A stretch of DNA of 64,000 nucleotides from an uncultured Burkholderiales bacterium (GCA_903844385.1 CAIMTJ010000018.1:1-64000), one strand, 5' to 3'; shown: positions 23,080-35,797, numbered from the stretch's first letter. Translations and numbers: made by a program. The notes: generated from the sequence alone by a model not told the origin.

Positions 23080-23796
23080 TTGTTGAACCCTGCCATGAAC
23101 GTCAAGCCTGCAGCCAGCGCGCCACCCGCCTCACCCTTAAGCGCACAAGATCTCGCCGCCTTGCTGCCCCCTCCAAGCCTTTGGCGTCGCATGGCGTGTT
23201 GGACCTACGAGGGGGTGCTGCTCTTTGGCGTGGTCTTCATGGCGAGTTTGGTCTTCACCGTTGTGTCCCAAGGCGTGAAGTTGTTGTTGGCCCTGCTCGT
23301 GACACCCGGCGCGCTCTCCACACCGCCTCTGGACCTCGCGAGTGTGGGGGCGAGCAGCAGTGCTTTGCCCTCGAGCCCTGAGCGTGAGTTGCTGCAAGTG
23401 TGGATCTTGAGCGTGGTGTTGGTCTATTTTGTTTTCTTTTGGACAAGAGGACAAACGCTCGCCATGAAGACCTGGAACTTGAGAGTCACCACGCAAAGTG
23501 GACAAGCCTTGAGCACGCAGCACGCGCTCGCGCGCTTGGTGCTCAGTTGGGTGTGGTTTTGGCCGCCCTTGCTGGTGGCGCTCCCGTTTGAGATGTCTTT
23601 GGCCGCTCGCAGTGCGATTGGCCTGGCTTGGATTGTTTTTTGGGCAGCAATGAGCTTACTTCATCCTCGGCAACAGTTTTGGCACGATGCCTGCGCGGGC
23701 ACCGAGCTTATCCAAACACCACCACTGGACAAGGACCCCAAGGACACCAAGGAAACCAAGGACACCCACCACCGCTCAGCTTCAAACACGCATTGA
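23080..23796 (+). CDS. RDD family membrane protein
   Basis: RRMACWTYEGVLLFGVVF, RGQTLAMKTWNLRVTT, HDACAGTELI. Confidence 0.9.
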   Translation: MLNPAMNVKPAASAPPASPLSAQDLAALLPPPSLWRRMACWTYEGVLLFGVVFMASLVFTVVSQGVKLLLALLVTPGALSTPPLDLASVGASSSALPSSPERELLQVWILSVVLVYFVFFWTRGQTLAMKTWNLRVTTQSGQALSTQHALARLVLSWVWFWPPLLVALPFEMSLAARSAIGLAWIVFWAAMSLLHPRQQFWHDACAGTELIQTPPLDKDPKDTKETKDTHHRSASNTH

Positions 23797-23871
23797 CGGC
23801 TCACTGATCCTGCCGGCCCTGCCTCACCCTGGCGCGCAACCCATGCACCCTTGCCTACCATCCCTCCTCTC

Positions 23872-24285
23872 ATGAAAACCCAAGAAACCCAGCAACAAAA
23901 GAGCCGCCGAGGGTTGTCTCGCATCTGGCACGCCCTGGGCTTCTCGATCGAAGGGCTCAAGGCGGGCTGGTTTGAAACGGCCTTTCGACAAGAGAGCTTG
24001 ATCGCGCTGGTGCTCATCCCCAGCGCCTTTTACCTGGGCCACAACTGGGTCGAAGTGGCTTTGCTCATCGGCAGCGTGCTCTTGGTGATGGTGGTGGAGT
24101 TGCTCAACACCGCCATCGAGTCGGCCATAGACCGCGTGGGGGTGGACTGGCACGCCTTGTCCAAACGCGCCAAAGATCTGGGCTCAGCAGCGGTGCTGCT
24201 CGCCTTGCTGCTGTGCCTGGGGGTGTGGCTGAGCGCCTTGTGGCATGCGAGCTTTTGGGCGCGCTTGGCCCCACTGATCGCTTAG
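23872..24285 (+). CDS. dgkA: Diacylglycerol kinase
   Basis: ETAFRQES, VELLNTAIESAIDRVG; start chosen at MKTQETQQ. Confidence 0.93.
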   Translation: MKTQETQQQKSRRGLSRIWHALGFSIEGLKAGWFETAFRQESLIALVLIPSAFYLGHNWVEVALLIGSVLLVMVVELLNTAIESAIDRVGVDWHALSKRAKDLGSAAVLLALLLCLGVWLSALWHASFWARLAPLIA

Positions 24286-24318
24286 GCGCAGGCGAAACGC
24301 CAAGCCCATGGGTTGAAC

Positions 24319-26521
<2,203 letters not shown>

Positions 26522-26545
26522 AAGTCAAAAAGGTTGAAGTTTGCC

Positions 26546-27715
26546 GTGAATTATGTCACCCAGGTGCACGAATCCATCCAAAGCATCAAAAAAACACAAT
26601 GGAACGACTTGCTTGCCGCACAGCGTGAGCCCACGCCCTTCATGCGCCATGAGTATTTGAACGCCTTGGAGGTGAGCCTGAGCGCGGTGGCAGACACGGG
26701 CTGGCAGTCGCGCTTTGTCACCCTGGAGGGCGATGGCCGCTTGCTGGGCGCTTGCCCACTGTACCTAAAAACACACTCTTACGGCGAGTATGTCTTTGAC
26801 TGGGCCTGGGCACAGGCCTACGAGCGCCATGGCCTGGACTATTACCCCAAGGCCTTGGTGGCCGTGCCCTTCACGCCGGTGCCAGGAGCGCGCTTGTTGG
26901 CCCTTGACGATGCGCTCAGGCTCGCTTTGCTCAACGAAGTCATGCGCTTGTGTGCGGCTTGGCAAGTGTCTTCCTTGCACCTGCTCTTTACCAGTGCCGA
27001 CGATCAGCGTGCCAGCGAGTCGCTCGGGCTCATGCAGCGGCAAACCGTGCAGTTCCATTGGCAAAACCCGGGTGCTCCCCGCGTCACGAGTTTTGACGAG
27101 TTTTTGATGACACTCAACCAAGACAAACGCAAAAAAATTCGCCAAGAAAGAAACAAAGTGCTCCAAGCCGGTGTTGAGTTTTGCGCCATCGAAGGTCCAG
27201 ACATGAGCGAAGAGAACTGGGACTTTTTCTACCGCTGTTACTCACAAACCTATTACGAACACGGCAATGCGCCCTATTTGAGTCGCGAGTTCTTTCGCGC
27301 GCAAGCCAGCCTGATGCCCGAGAATTGGTTGTTCTTTAAAGCCAAGCAAGGCGGCGAAGACATCGCTTGCAGCCTCATTGGCCTGGAGCGCCACCCCACC
27401 ACGCAAGCCCCCAGGGTGGCCTACGGGCGCTACTGGGGTGCGACTCGGCGAGTGGACTGCTTGCACTTTGAGGCCTGCTACTACCAGCCTTTGGCTTGGT
27501 GCATCGAGCATGGGGTCGAGCGGTTTGAAGGCGGCGCACAAGGTGAGCACAAAATGGCCCGGGCCTTGCTGCCGGTCTCCACCCACAGCGCGCACTGGCT
27601 GGCTCACCCGAGTTTTGCCAATGCGGTTGAGCACTTTTTAGAGCGTGAGGGCCAAGGCATGAACGAGTACTTGGAGCACCTCAAAAGCCGCAACCCCATC
27701 AAAGCCAAGCCCTAG
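26546..27715 (+). CDS. GNAT family N-acetyltransferase (COG3146 / peptidogalycan biosynthesis type)
   Basis: TPFMRHEYLNALE … DFFYRCYSQTYYEHGNAPYLSREFF … RYWGATRRVDCLHFEACYYQPLAWCIEHG; start codon uncertain (GTG at 26546). Confidence 0.85.
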   Translation: MNYVTQVHESIQSIKKTQWNDLLAAQREPTPFMRHEYLNALEVSLSAVADTGWQSRFVTLEGDGRLLGACPLYLKTHSYGEYVFDWAWAQAYERHGLDYYPKALVAVPFTPVPGARLLALDDALRLALLNEVMRLCAAWQVSSLHLLFTSADDQRASESLGLMQRQTVQFHWQNPGAPRVTSFDEFLMTLNQDKRKKIRQERNKVLQAGVEFCAIEGPDMSEENWDFFYRCYSQTYYEHGNAPYLSREFFRAQASLMPENWLFFKAKQGGEDIACSLIGLERHPTTQAPRVAYGRYWGATRRVDCLHFEACYYQPLAWCIEHGVERFEGGAQGEHKMARALLPVSTHSAHWLAHPSFANAVEHFLEREGQGMNEYLEHLKSRNPIKAKP

Positions 27716-27752
27716 GCGGTGGACACTGCCCCCAACAGCCAACGGCCAAGCC

Positions 27753-28292
27753 TTATTTTTTCTGGGCCATTTGGTAGTTGTGAATGCCCTCAGCCACTTC
27801 TTGGCGCGCGGCATCGGGGCCTTCCCAGCCCAACACCTTGACCCACTTGCCCACTTCCAAGTCTTTGTAATGCTCAAAGAAGTGGGTGATGGTTTTTAAG
27901 CGCATGGGATTCAAGTCCTCGGGCTTTTGCCACTGGGTATAGATGGACAAAATCTTATCGGTGGGAACGGCCAAAATCTTGCCGTCCATGCCCGCTTCGT
28001 CTTCCATTTTCAAAATACCAATGGGCCTGCAAGTCACCACGACCCCAGGAATCAAGGGCACCGGGGTGATCACCAAAACGTCCACCGGGTCACCATCGCC
28101 ACTGATGGTCTTGGGCACATAGCCGTAGTTGGTGGGGTAGTGCATGGATGTGCTCATGAAGCGATCCACAAAAATCGCCCCCGACTCTTTGTCCACCTCG
28201 TACTTGACGGGGTCGGCATTCATGGGGATTTCAATGATGACGTTAAAAAAATGAGGAGCGTCGGGGCCAGGGTTTACGTTATCTAGTGACAT
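27753..28292 (-). CDS. ppa: Inorganic pyrophosphatase (soluble, family I)
   Basis: [40 protein letters not shown]; start chosen at MSLDNVN. Confidence 0.97.
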   Translation of the reverse strand: MSLDNVNPGPDAPHFFNVIIEIPMNADPVKYEVDKESGAIFVDRFMSTSMHYPTNYGYVPKTISGDGDPVDVLVITPVPLIPGVVVTCRPIGILKMEDEAGMDGKILAVPTDKILSIYTQWQKPEDLNPMRLKTITHFFEHYKDLEVGKWVKVLGWEGPDAARQEVAEGIHNYQMAQKK

Positions 28293-28591
28293 GGTTTTGA
28301 AGGTTGAGAGACGAAAAGAATTCAGTACTTTCCCTATTTTAAGCCTTTCCAATGCCCAATTGGCCTTGAATACAACGCTTTGGGTTTACATTGATGCATC
28401 AATTCCACGAGAGCGCCACTTATCCGTGTCAACACCAGGGTCTATGGGAAGGCTGGACGACAGCGTCGCGTGTTGGGTTGGTAGGGATGAAACCCAAAGC
28501 TTGAGGTCTGGGCCTTGGATGGGTTGAGTCGGGTCGGACTTCATGGGTCCCACTATTAATGTCTGCGTTCTGTACCTTTTAAGGAGAGTTT

Positions 28592-30808
28592 ATGTCTGGC
28601 AATACTGCGCTGATCTTTGCACTTGCATGTGGCCTCGTGGCCGTGCTTTATGGCTTTTGGGCCCGATCCTCTATTTTGGCCATGGACCCAGGCAACGCGC
28701 GCATGCAAGAGATTGCGGCGGCGATTGAACAAGGCGCTGGTGCTTATTTAGCTCGGCAATACCAAACCATTGCCATGGTGGGTGTCATTTTGACCATCCT
28801 CATTGGGCTCTTTTTGGACTCCATCACGGCCGTGGGCTTTGTGATGGGTGCGGTGCTCTCGGGCGCTTGCGGATTTATCGGCATGAATGTGTCGGTCAAA
28901 GCCAATGTGCGCACCGCCCAAGCCGCCACCGGTGGCATTGCGCCGGCCTTGGACGTCGCGTTCAAAGGCGGCGCCATCACCGGCATGCTGGTGGTGGGCT
29001 TGGGGCTCATCGGGGTGAGCGGCTTTTTTTGGTACTTGACCCATAACAATCCTGGCGCTTCAGGTCAACAACTGTCTGAGCTGCTCAACCCCTTGATTGG
29101 TTTTGCGTTTGGCTCCTCACTCATCTCCATCTTTGCCAGGCTCGGTGGCGGCATCTTCACCAAAGGCGCCGATGTGGGCGCCGACTTGGTGGGCAAAGTC
29201 GAAGCCGGTATCCCAGAGGACGACCCAAGGAACCCGGCCGTCATTGCCGACAACGTGGGCGACAACGTGGGCGACTGTGCAGGCATGGCCGCTGACCTCT
29301 TTGAGACCTATGCGGTGACCTTGATTGCCACCATGGTGCTCGGTGCCTTGGTGGTGAGCGCTGCGCCCGCCCAAGCCGCCCTCTACCCCTTGGTGCTGGG
29401 AGGCGTGTCGATTTTGGCCTCGATTGTGGGCTGCTTTTTCGTCAAAGCATCGCCTGGCATGAAAAACGTGATGCCCGCCCTCTACAAGGGCTTGATCGTG
29501 GCAGGTCTCTTGAGTCTGGGCGCATTTGCGCTGGTGACTTGGAACATGATGCCCGATGATGCCATCAAAGCGAGCGGCTCACGCATGGCCCTGTTTGGAT
29601 CGTGCACGGTCGGGCTCTTGCTCACCGCCGCCCTCGTGTGGATCACTGAGTACTACACGGGCACCGATTACGCGCCGGTCAAACATGTCGCTCAAGCCTC
29701 CACCACAGGACACGCCACCAACATCATCGCGGGCATTGGCATTTCCATGAAGTCCACCGCTTACCCCGTGCTGTCGGTGTGTGCTGCGATTTTGGCCGCC
29801 TACGGCATGGCGGGTCTGTATGGCGTGGCCATTGCGGCCACGGCCATGCTCAGCATGGCGGGCATCGTTGTCGCCTTGGACGCCTATGGCCCCATCACCG
29901 ACAACGCCGGCGGTATTGCCGAGATGGCCGAGTTGCCTGCGAGCGTGCGCGAAGTCACCGACCCCTTGGACGCGGTGGGCAACACCACCAAAGCCGTGAC
30001 CAAGGGTTATGCCATTGGGTCGGCCGGTTTGGCCGCCTTGGTGCTTTTTGCCGACTACACCCACAAATTGTCAGCCAGCGGACAAGACGTCACCTTTGAC
30101 CTCTCCGACCCCTTGGTGATCGTGGGCCTCTTTATTGGCGGCATGATCCCCTACCTCTTTGGTGCCATGGCGATGGAGGCCGTGGGCCGATCCGCCTCTG
30201 CGGTGGTGGAAGAGGTCAGGCGCCAATTTCGCGAAATCAAAGGCATCATGGATGGATCGGGCAAGCCCGAGTATGGTCGCGCCGTTGACATGCTCACCAC
30301 GGCCGCCATCAAAGAGATGATGATTCCCTCGCTCTTGCCGGTGGTGGTTCCTATTTTGGTGGGCTTGATCCTCGGGCCCAAAGCCTTGGGTGGCTTGCTG
30401 ATGGGCACCATTGTCACGGGGCTCTTTGTCGCTATTTCCATGTGCACGGGTGGTGGGGCTTGGGACAATGCCAAAAAATACATTGAAGACGGCCACTTTG
30501 GCGGCAAGGGCAGCGACGCGCACAAAGCGGCGGTGACGGGTGACACTGTGGGCGACCCCTACAAGGACACCGCCGGCCCCGCGGTCAACCCCTTGATCAA
30601 AATCATCAACATTGTGGCGCTCCTGTTGGTGCCCCTCTTGCCTGTGGCACCTCACGCAGCGCCTGCGGCCAAGACCACCGAGATGAATCCGCCAGCCGTG
30701 ATGGCGCCAAGCGGCGACTCTTCAACGCCTCCCATGACGGGCGCGTTGCCTGAGGCGACCAAGACCAGCGACGCCCCTGCGGCAGCTGCAACTGCAGCCC
30801 CCAAGTAA
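28592..30808 (+). CDS. hppA: Membrane-bound ion-translocating pyrophosphatase
   Basis: 738 aa; [50 protein letters not shown]; Pro/Ala/Thr-rich C-terminal tail. Confidence 0.97.
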   Translation: MSGNTALIFALACGLVAVLYGFWARSSILAMDPGNARMQEIAAAIEQGAGAYLARQYQTIAMVGVILTILIGLFLDSITAVGFVMGAVLSGACGFIGMNVSVKANVRTAQAATGGIAPALDVAFKGGAITGMLVVGLGLIGVSGFFWYLTHNNPGASGQQLSELLNPLIGFAFGSSLISIFARLGGGIFTKGADVGADLVGKVEAGIPEDDPRNPAVIADNVGDNVGDCAGMAADLFETYAVTLIATMVLGALVVSAAPAQAALYPLVLGGVSILASIVGCFFVKASPGMKNVMPALYKGLIVAGLLSLGAFALVTWNMMPDDAIKASGSRMALFGSCTVGLLLTAALVWITEYYTGTDYAPVKHVAQASTTGHATNIIAGIGISMKSTAYPVLSVCAAILAAYGMAGLYGVAIAATAMLSMAGIVVALDAYGPITDNAGGIAEMAELPASVREVTDPLDAVGNTTKAVTKGYAIGSAGLAALVLFADYTHKLSASGQDVTFDLSDPLVIVGLFIGGMIPYLFGAMAMEAVGRSASAVVEEVRRQFREIKGIMDGSGKPEYGRAVDMLTTAAIKEMMIPSLLPVVVPILVGLILGPKALGGLLMGTIVTGLFVAISMCTGGGAWDNAKKYIEDGHFGGKGSDAHKAAVTGDTVGDPYKDTAGPAVNPLIKIINIVALLLVPLLPVAPHAAPAAKTTEMNPPAVMAPSGDSSTPPMTGALPEATKTSDAPAAAATAAPK

Positions 30809-30836
30809 ACCAGCATCTGCTGAGAGCTCAAAGTCA

Positions 30837-30865
30837 AGCAGTCCCCGTGTGGGGACTGCTTTTTT
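30837..30865 (+). terminator. Rho-independent terminator after hppA
   Basis: AGCAGTCCCC-GTGT-GGGGACTGCT followed by TTTTT. Confidence 0.92.
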
Positions 30866-31601
30866 GGTGTTGGGGCAGACACCTTGGGCCCCGCTTGGCG
30901 AAAAGCCTTCCAGCGCTGAGACTGACCAAGCAGCGCTTGACGGCGCTTGACAGCGCTCTTGCTGTTACTCTTGCTCTTCAAATTTATCGCGCCCACTATC
31001 AACCCACATCATGAAAAGCTCTTTGAGCGATTAGAAGTTTTGTGCTGCGTGATGAACGACGTGACGGATGACGTGATGGATGACGAGCTCAAAATCAGCA
31101 AAAACCACCACAACACGACAATCAAAACGCTCGCCATAGTTCTCAGCAAGTTTGTACAGACTTGGGGTTGATTGTTGAACGCATGTCAGTGGAAATCTTC
31201 AACCCACCCGGTCCATGTGCTCTGATTCAATAGTCATGAGCGCTCCAAATCACGTCGAGACGACTGGCTTCATGGGCCGCTCAATGCAACATTGTCAATT
31301 CTTGACCCCGTCATTTGCGAGAAAGAACAAGGGTTATCCTGAGGGCCGGGCCTTTTGCGTGACCATTAACATTCAATCTCACATCGGTCGTTGATGACAT
31401 GGCCCAATACCCTTTTTCTCTAAGACGGGGGGTGAAACAACCAACAGGCCCTTGAGGCTCGCTTAGAAACTGGTTTTGGGTAAAAAAAGGTCCAAGAAAT
31501 AGGGCTCAATCGACTCAGACTCAGTCACTCTCAACCCAGTTTTAAGCTCGACGTGGTGTGGGTGATGGATGGATTTTTTTTATTTTTTAAGGACATGCGT
31601 G

Positions 31602-32492
31602 ATGGTGACTAGAAATGCTGAATTGACCCTTCGTTTTCGTCAAATGTTGACCCCAGGCGCTGGCAACTTGATGCCAGGAGCAGGTAATGCCTTGACCGCG
31701 AGGGTCATCGAGGCCACCGGTCACTCGATGTTGATGGTCAGCGGTGCGGCGGTGGCCAATACCTTTTTGGGGGTGCCCGACATCGGCTTGGTGTCATTGT
31801 CTGACTTGGCCTCCCATGTGAGCGCCATCCGCGACGCGGTCAATATTCCGATTTTGGTCGACGGTGATACTGGCTTTGGCAATGCCATCAATGTGGTTCA
31901 CACCATCAAGGTCCTTGAGCGTGCCGGCGCCAATGGCATCATGATTGAAGACCAAACCTTCCCCAAGCGCTGCGGGCATTTTGAGGGCAAAGAGGTCATC
32001 AGCAAGAGTGAAATGGTGCAAAAAATCCAGGCCGCTGTTGACACGCGCGAAGACCCCAATTTGATGATCTTGGCCAGAACCGATTCCCGATCGGTCGAAG
32101 GCATTGAAGGCGCCTTTGACCGCGCTCGTGCCTACCAGGAAGCCGGTGCAGACTTCCTCTTCATTGAAGCGCCTTTGTCCAATGAAGAGTTGGCCTCCAT
32201 TCCCAAAGAGGTTCCTGGCATCCATGTCTGCAATTTGGTGGTCGGGGGTAAAACACCCCTGCTGGGCCAAAAAGAATTGGCCAAAATGGGGTTTTCATTG
32301 ATCGTGTATGCCAACGTGGCATTGCAAGCGTCCTTGATGGCCATGCAAACGTGCTTGAAGCGCTTGCACGAACAAGGCTCAATCACCGGCATGGAAGACC
32401 AACTGATGATGTTCAAAGAGCGCCAGCAAATGGTCAACGCCCAGCACTTCAATGACCTGGCCGAACAATACGGTGGTCGCAAAGTCAATTGA
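31602..32492 (+). CDS. Isocitrate lyase/PEP mutase superfamily protein (2,3-dimethylmalate lyase / methylisocitrate lyase-like)
   Basis: DGDTGFGNAINVVHTIKVLERAGANGIMIEDQTFPKRCGHFEGKEVI; RBS AAGGA upstream of ATG 31602. Confidence 0.88.
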   Translation: MVTRNAELTLRFRQMLTPGAGNLMPGAGNALTARVIEATGHSMLMVSGAAVANTFLGVPDIGLVSLSDLASHVSAIRDAVNIPILVDGDTGFGNAINVVHTIKVLERAGANGIMIEDQTFPKRCGHFEGKEVISKSEMVQKIQAAVDTREDPNLMILARTDSRSVEGIEGAFDRARAYQEAGADFLFIEAPLSNEELASIPKEVPGIHVCNLVVGGKTPLLGQKELAKMGFSLIVYANVALQASLMAMQTCLKRLHEQGSITGMEDQLMMFKERQQMVNAQHFNDLAEQYGGRKVN

Positions 32493-32528
32493 TGCTTGAC
32501 TTACCCATCTTTATTTTTGGAGTCTCCC

Positions 32529-33932
32529 ATGTCAAAAACATATTTCGATAAGGTCTGGGATGACCACGTCATCACGACCATTGGAGAGGATTTGTCCCTC
32601 CTCCAAATTGATCGCCTGGTGCTCCATGAGTTGAGTGGCTCTCAAGCAGTGCGGGCTTTGGCTGAGCATCATCGTGAGCCTGACAGTCGTGCACAGGTCT
32701 TCACCTTGATCGAGCACTTGATCTCCACCAAGCCGGGTCGTGGCCCCCTGGATTCTGTCTCGGTGAGTGGCCCGTCCATGATTGACGGCACCCGAAAAGC
32801 TTCTTTGGCCTATGGATTTCATTTCATCGACTATGACCATCCCCTCCAAGGCATCGCCCATGTCGTGACGCCTGAGCTTGGCATTGCGCTGCCGGGGACC
32901 ACCTTGGTCTGTTGTGATAGCCACACCTGCACGGTGGGCGGGGTGGGTACCCTGGCTTTTGGCATCGGTGCGAGTGAAGCCGAACATGTGCTCGCCACAC
33001 AGACTTTGCCGCAAAGCAAGCCCAAAAACATGCGGGTCAGATTTGAAGGCCACTTGCCTCAGGGCATTTATGCCAAGGACTTGGTTTTGGCTTTGATTGG
33101 CAAAATCGGCGCCAATGGCGGCATTGGTTACGCGGTGGAGTATTCGGGCTCGGTCGTGCAGGCCATGCCCATTGAGGGCCGACTCACGCTGTGCAACATG
33201 GCGGTGGAATTTTCGGCCAAATTTGGTTTTGTAGCTCCTGATGATGTGACCTTTGAGTTCTTAAAGGGCAAGATGTACGCGCCCCAAGGGGAGGCTTGGG
33301 ACCAGGCCGTGAGAGACTGGCGTGCCCTCAAAACAGACCCAGACGCACACTTTGATTTGGAGGTGGTGCTTGACGTGAGCGACTTAAAGCCCCAGGTCAC
33401 TTGGGGGATCAGTCCGCAGCACGTCTGCTCGATTGATGCCTGTGTGCCCGATCCCAGCGTGGGTTTTGACGAGCAGGCCACCTTGGCGCAGCAAGATGCA
33501 CTGCACTACATGCAATTACAAGCTGGGCAGCCGATGAGGGGGCTTGCCATCGATGTGGCCTACATTGGTTCGTGCACCAATGCAAGACTGTCTGACTTGA
33601 GGGCAGCTGCAGCCATCCTCAAGGGCCACCAGGTCAAGGCAGGCGTGCAAGCGATTTGCATTCCAGGTTCATCCAGTGTCAAACGGGCCGCAGAAGCTGA
33701 GGGCTTGGACCTCATCTTCAAGTCAGCCGGGTTTGAATGGCACGAGTCGGCCTGTGGGTTTTGCGGACACATCGGGGACGATCGGTTTGAGAACTTGAGG
33801 GTGATCAGTACGACGAATCGAAATTTCAAAGGCCGCCAAGGCATCAAGACCCGAACGCATTTGGCCTCTCCCGTGACGGTGGCGTCTTCTGCCATTGCCG
33901 GATATATTGACAACATTGAGGCTGGGACGTAA
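32529..33932 (+). CDS. Aconitase-superfamily hydro-lyase large subunit (LeuC-like, 3-isopropylmalate dehydratase family)
   Basis: SKTYFDKVWDDHVI, DSHTCTVGGVGTLAFGIGASEAEHVLATQ, YIGSCTNARLSDL; altered Cys motif ESACGFCGHIGDD. Confidence 0.9.
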   Translation: MSKTYFDKVWDDHVITTIGEDLSLLQIDRLVLHELSGSQAVRALAEHHREPDSRAQVFTLIEHLISTKPGRGPLDSVSVSGPSMIDGTRKASLAYGFHFIDYDHPLQGIAHVVTPELGIALPGTTLVCCDSHTCTVGGVGTLAFGIGASEAEHVLATQTLPQSKPKNMRVRFEGHLPQGIYAKDLVLALIGKIGANGGIGYAVEYSGSVVQAMPIEGRLTLCNMAVEFSAKFGFVAPDDVTFEFLKGKMYAPQGEAWDQAVRDWRALKTDPDAHFDLEVVLDVSDLKPQVTWGISPQHVCSIDACVPDPSVGFDEQATLAQQDALHYMQLQAGQPMRGLAIDVAYIGSCTNARLSDLRAAAAILKGHQVKAGVQAICIPGSSSVKRAAEAEGLDLIFKSAGFEWHESACGFCGHIGDDRFENLRVISTTNRNFKGRQGIKTRTHLASPVTVASSAIAGYIDNIEAGT

Positions 33933-34582
33933 TGGAGACTTTCAAAAGTGTGAGCGGTGTGGCTGCCGCCATGATGCAGATCAATATTGACACCGACCAA
34001 ATGATTCCAGCCCGTTACTTGGGAGGAACCGATGCCAAAGGCTATGGTGCACATTTGTTTGCCAATGAGCGCTTTACCAATACAGGTGAAGCCAACCCTG
34101 AATTCATTTTGAACCAAGCCCCCTTTGATCGTGCCGTGATTTTGTTGGCTGGACGCAATTTTGGATGTGGTTCTTCGCGCGAGAGGGCGCCCAAGGCCTT
34201 GCGGGAGTTTGGCTTTCGCTGCGTGATCGCCCCCTCATTTGGCGGCATCTTTTTCAACAACTGCTTTAGAAACGGTTTGTTGCCGGTGACCTTGCCCATT
34301 GAAGCGCTGGAGCAACTCGTCCACGGTGTTGAGGCCAGTCATGGGGCAGAGCCCATCGCGGTGGATTTGCAAACGCAGACCATACAAATGCCCTCAAGGC
34401 AGTTGCACTTTGAATTTCAGTGCCCCGAGTCCTTTCGACAAATGCTCTTGCTCGGGCACGATGAAATTGACCAAACTTTGGCTCTCAAAGACACCATTGA
34501 GTCGTGGCGCCGTCATGACCGATTGAAGAGGCCCTGGGCCTATACCGAAGCGGCCCAAAGCAGCCAAGTGCCGTTCAAGTAA
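33932..34582 (+). CDS. Aconitase-superfamily hydro-lyase small subunit (LeuD-like)
   Basis: INIDTDQMIPARYLGGTDAKGYGAHLF, GRNFGCGSSRERAPKAL; TAATG junction with LeuC-like gene. Confidence 0.9.
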   Translation: METFKSVSGVAAAMMQINIDTDQMIPARYLGGTDAKGYGAHLFANERFTNTGEANPEFILNQAPFDRAVILLAGRNFGCGSSRERAPKALREFGFRCVIAPSFGGIFFNNCFRNGLLPVTLPIEALEQLVHGVEASHGAEPIAVDLQTQTIQMPSRQLHFEFQCPESFRQMLLLGHDEIDQTLALKDTIESWRRHDRLKRPWAYTEAAQSSQVPFK

Positions 34583-34624
34583 TGGCGCATTTTCAATTCC
34601 GGTCTTATTTTTGAGGGGTTCAAG

Positions 34625-35602
34625 ATGGATAAAAGAGTTTGCCTGAAAGCCGTGGGAGTGGCGCTTGCCGCACTCACAACGGGATTGGATGCACGGTCGC
34701 AAAGCAAGAAATACCCAGATCGCCCCATCAAATTTGTCGTCCCCTTTGCCGCTGGGGGTGGAGGTGACACCATGGCTCGTTTTCTGGCGCAAAAGCTCGG
34801 TGAACGTTTGGCTCAAACCGTCTTGGTTGAGAATCGAATGGGCGCGGGTGGAAACCTCGGGGCAGAATATGTGTTGAGGTCCCCGCCCGACGGCTACACC
34901 TTGCTCAGCATGTCGAGCACCTATCCCATTCAAGCGGCAACGACCAAACTCAATTTTGACCCCGTTGCTGACATGCAGCCCATTGTCATGATCTCCAAAG
35001 ATCCGGTCATGCTCGCAGTGGGCTTTAATTCTCCCTTCAAGAGTTTGGCAAGTCTCGTGTCCGCGGCCAAGGCCAACCCTTACAAACTCAGCTATGGGTC
35101 AGCCGGGGTGGGCTCTATAGCTCATTTGGGCATGGAGGAGTTGGCCTATATCTTGGGCATCAAGCTCACGCACATCCCTTACAAAGGCACATCCCAAGCC
35201 TTCAATGACGTGTTGAACGGCAATGTGGATATGATGCTCACCAGCTCGACCTTTGGGACCAATTTTGTGAAGTCGGGTCGCATTGTGGGCTTGGGTATTG
35301 CCGGCAAAGAGCGCGTGAGCAATCTGCCAGACTTGCCCACCTTTTATGAGCAAAATTTCCCAGGCTACGATGTGGTGGATTGGAAAGCCCTGGCCGGCCC
35401 CAAGGGCATGGCCAGCGAAGTGGTGGCGCTTTTGAATACCGAGGTTAACGCCATCTTGCGAGAAAAAAGCACGAGCAACAAATTTGAGGCCGATGGCACC
35501 AAATTGGTGGGTGGCACACCAGAGCAGATGATGGACATTATCCGCACCGACACCAGCCGCTGGCGCCATGTTGTTGAGACTGCCAATATCAAAGTGGAAT
35601 AA
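34625..35602 (+). CDS. Tripartite tricarboxylate transporter substrate-binding protein (Bug family)
   Basis: YPDRPIKFVVPFAAGGGGDTMARFLAQKLGERLAQTVLVENRMGAGGNLGAEYVLRSPPDGYTLL. Confidence 0.93.
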   Translation: MDKRVCLKAVGVALAALTTGLDARSQSKKYPDRPIKFVVPFAAGGGGDTMARFLAQKLGERLAQTVLVENRMGAGGNLGAEYVLRSPPDGYTLLSMSSTYPIQAATTKLNFDPVADMQPIVMISKDPVMLAVGFNSPFKSLASLVSAAKANPYKLSYGSAGVGSIAHLGMEELAYILGIKLTHIPYKGTSQAFNDVLNGNVDMMLTSSTFGTNFVKSGRIVGLGIAGKERVSNLPDLPTFYEQNFPGYDVVDWKALAGPKGMASEVVALLNTEVNAILREKSTSNKFEADGTKLVGGTPEQMMDIIRTDTSRWRHVVETANIKVE

Positions 35603-35797
35603 GGTCTGAAAAAAACTTCTCGCTAGCGCATGCAAAGGGTTTTGAATCAAAACATCGGGGTTGGGATTTTTGTTCATCTCCCTACGCGCCAGAGACGACG
35701 TCTGCTCATTGAAGTCCCCAAGCCAGTTCAGACCACGGGTGGTTGGTGCAACGCAAAAACCCGATCCAAAAAACCTTCCCGAAGCGATACACCTCTT

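Noticed and set aside
30947-31171. 74-aa ORF (MTALLLLLLLFKF…) in the 31 kb gap
   Set aside because: No RBS or domain, overlaps repeat-rich non-coding sequence
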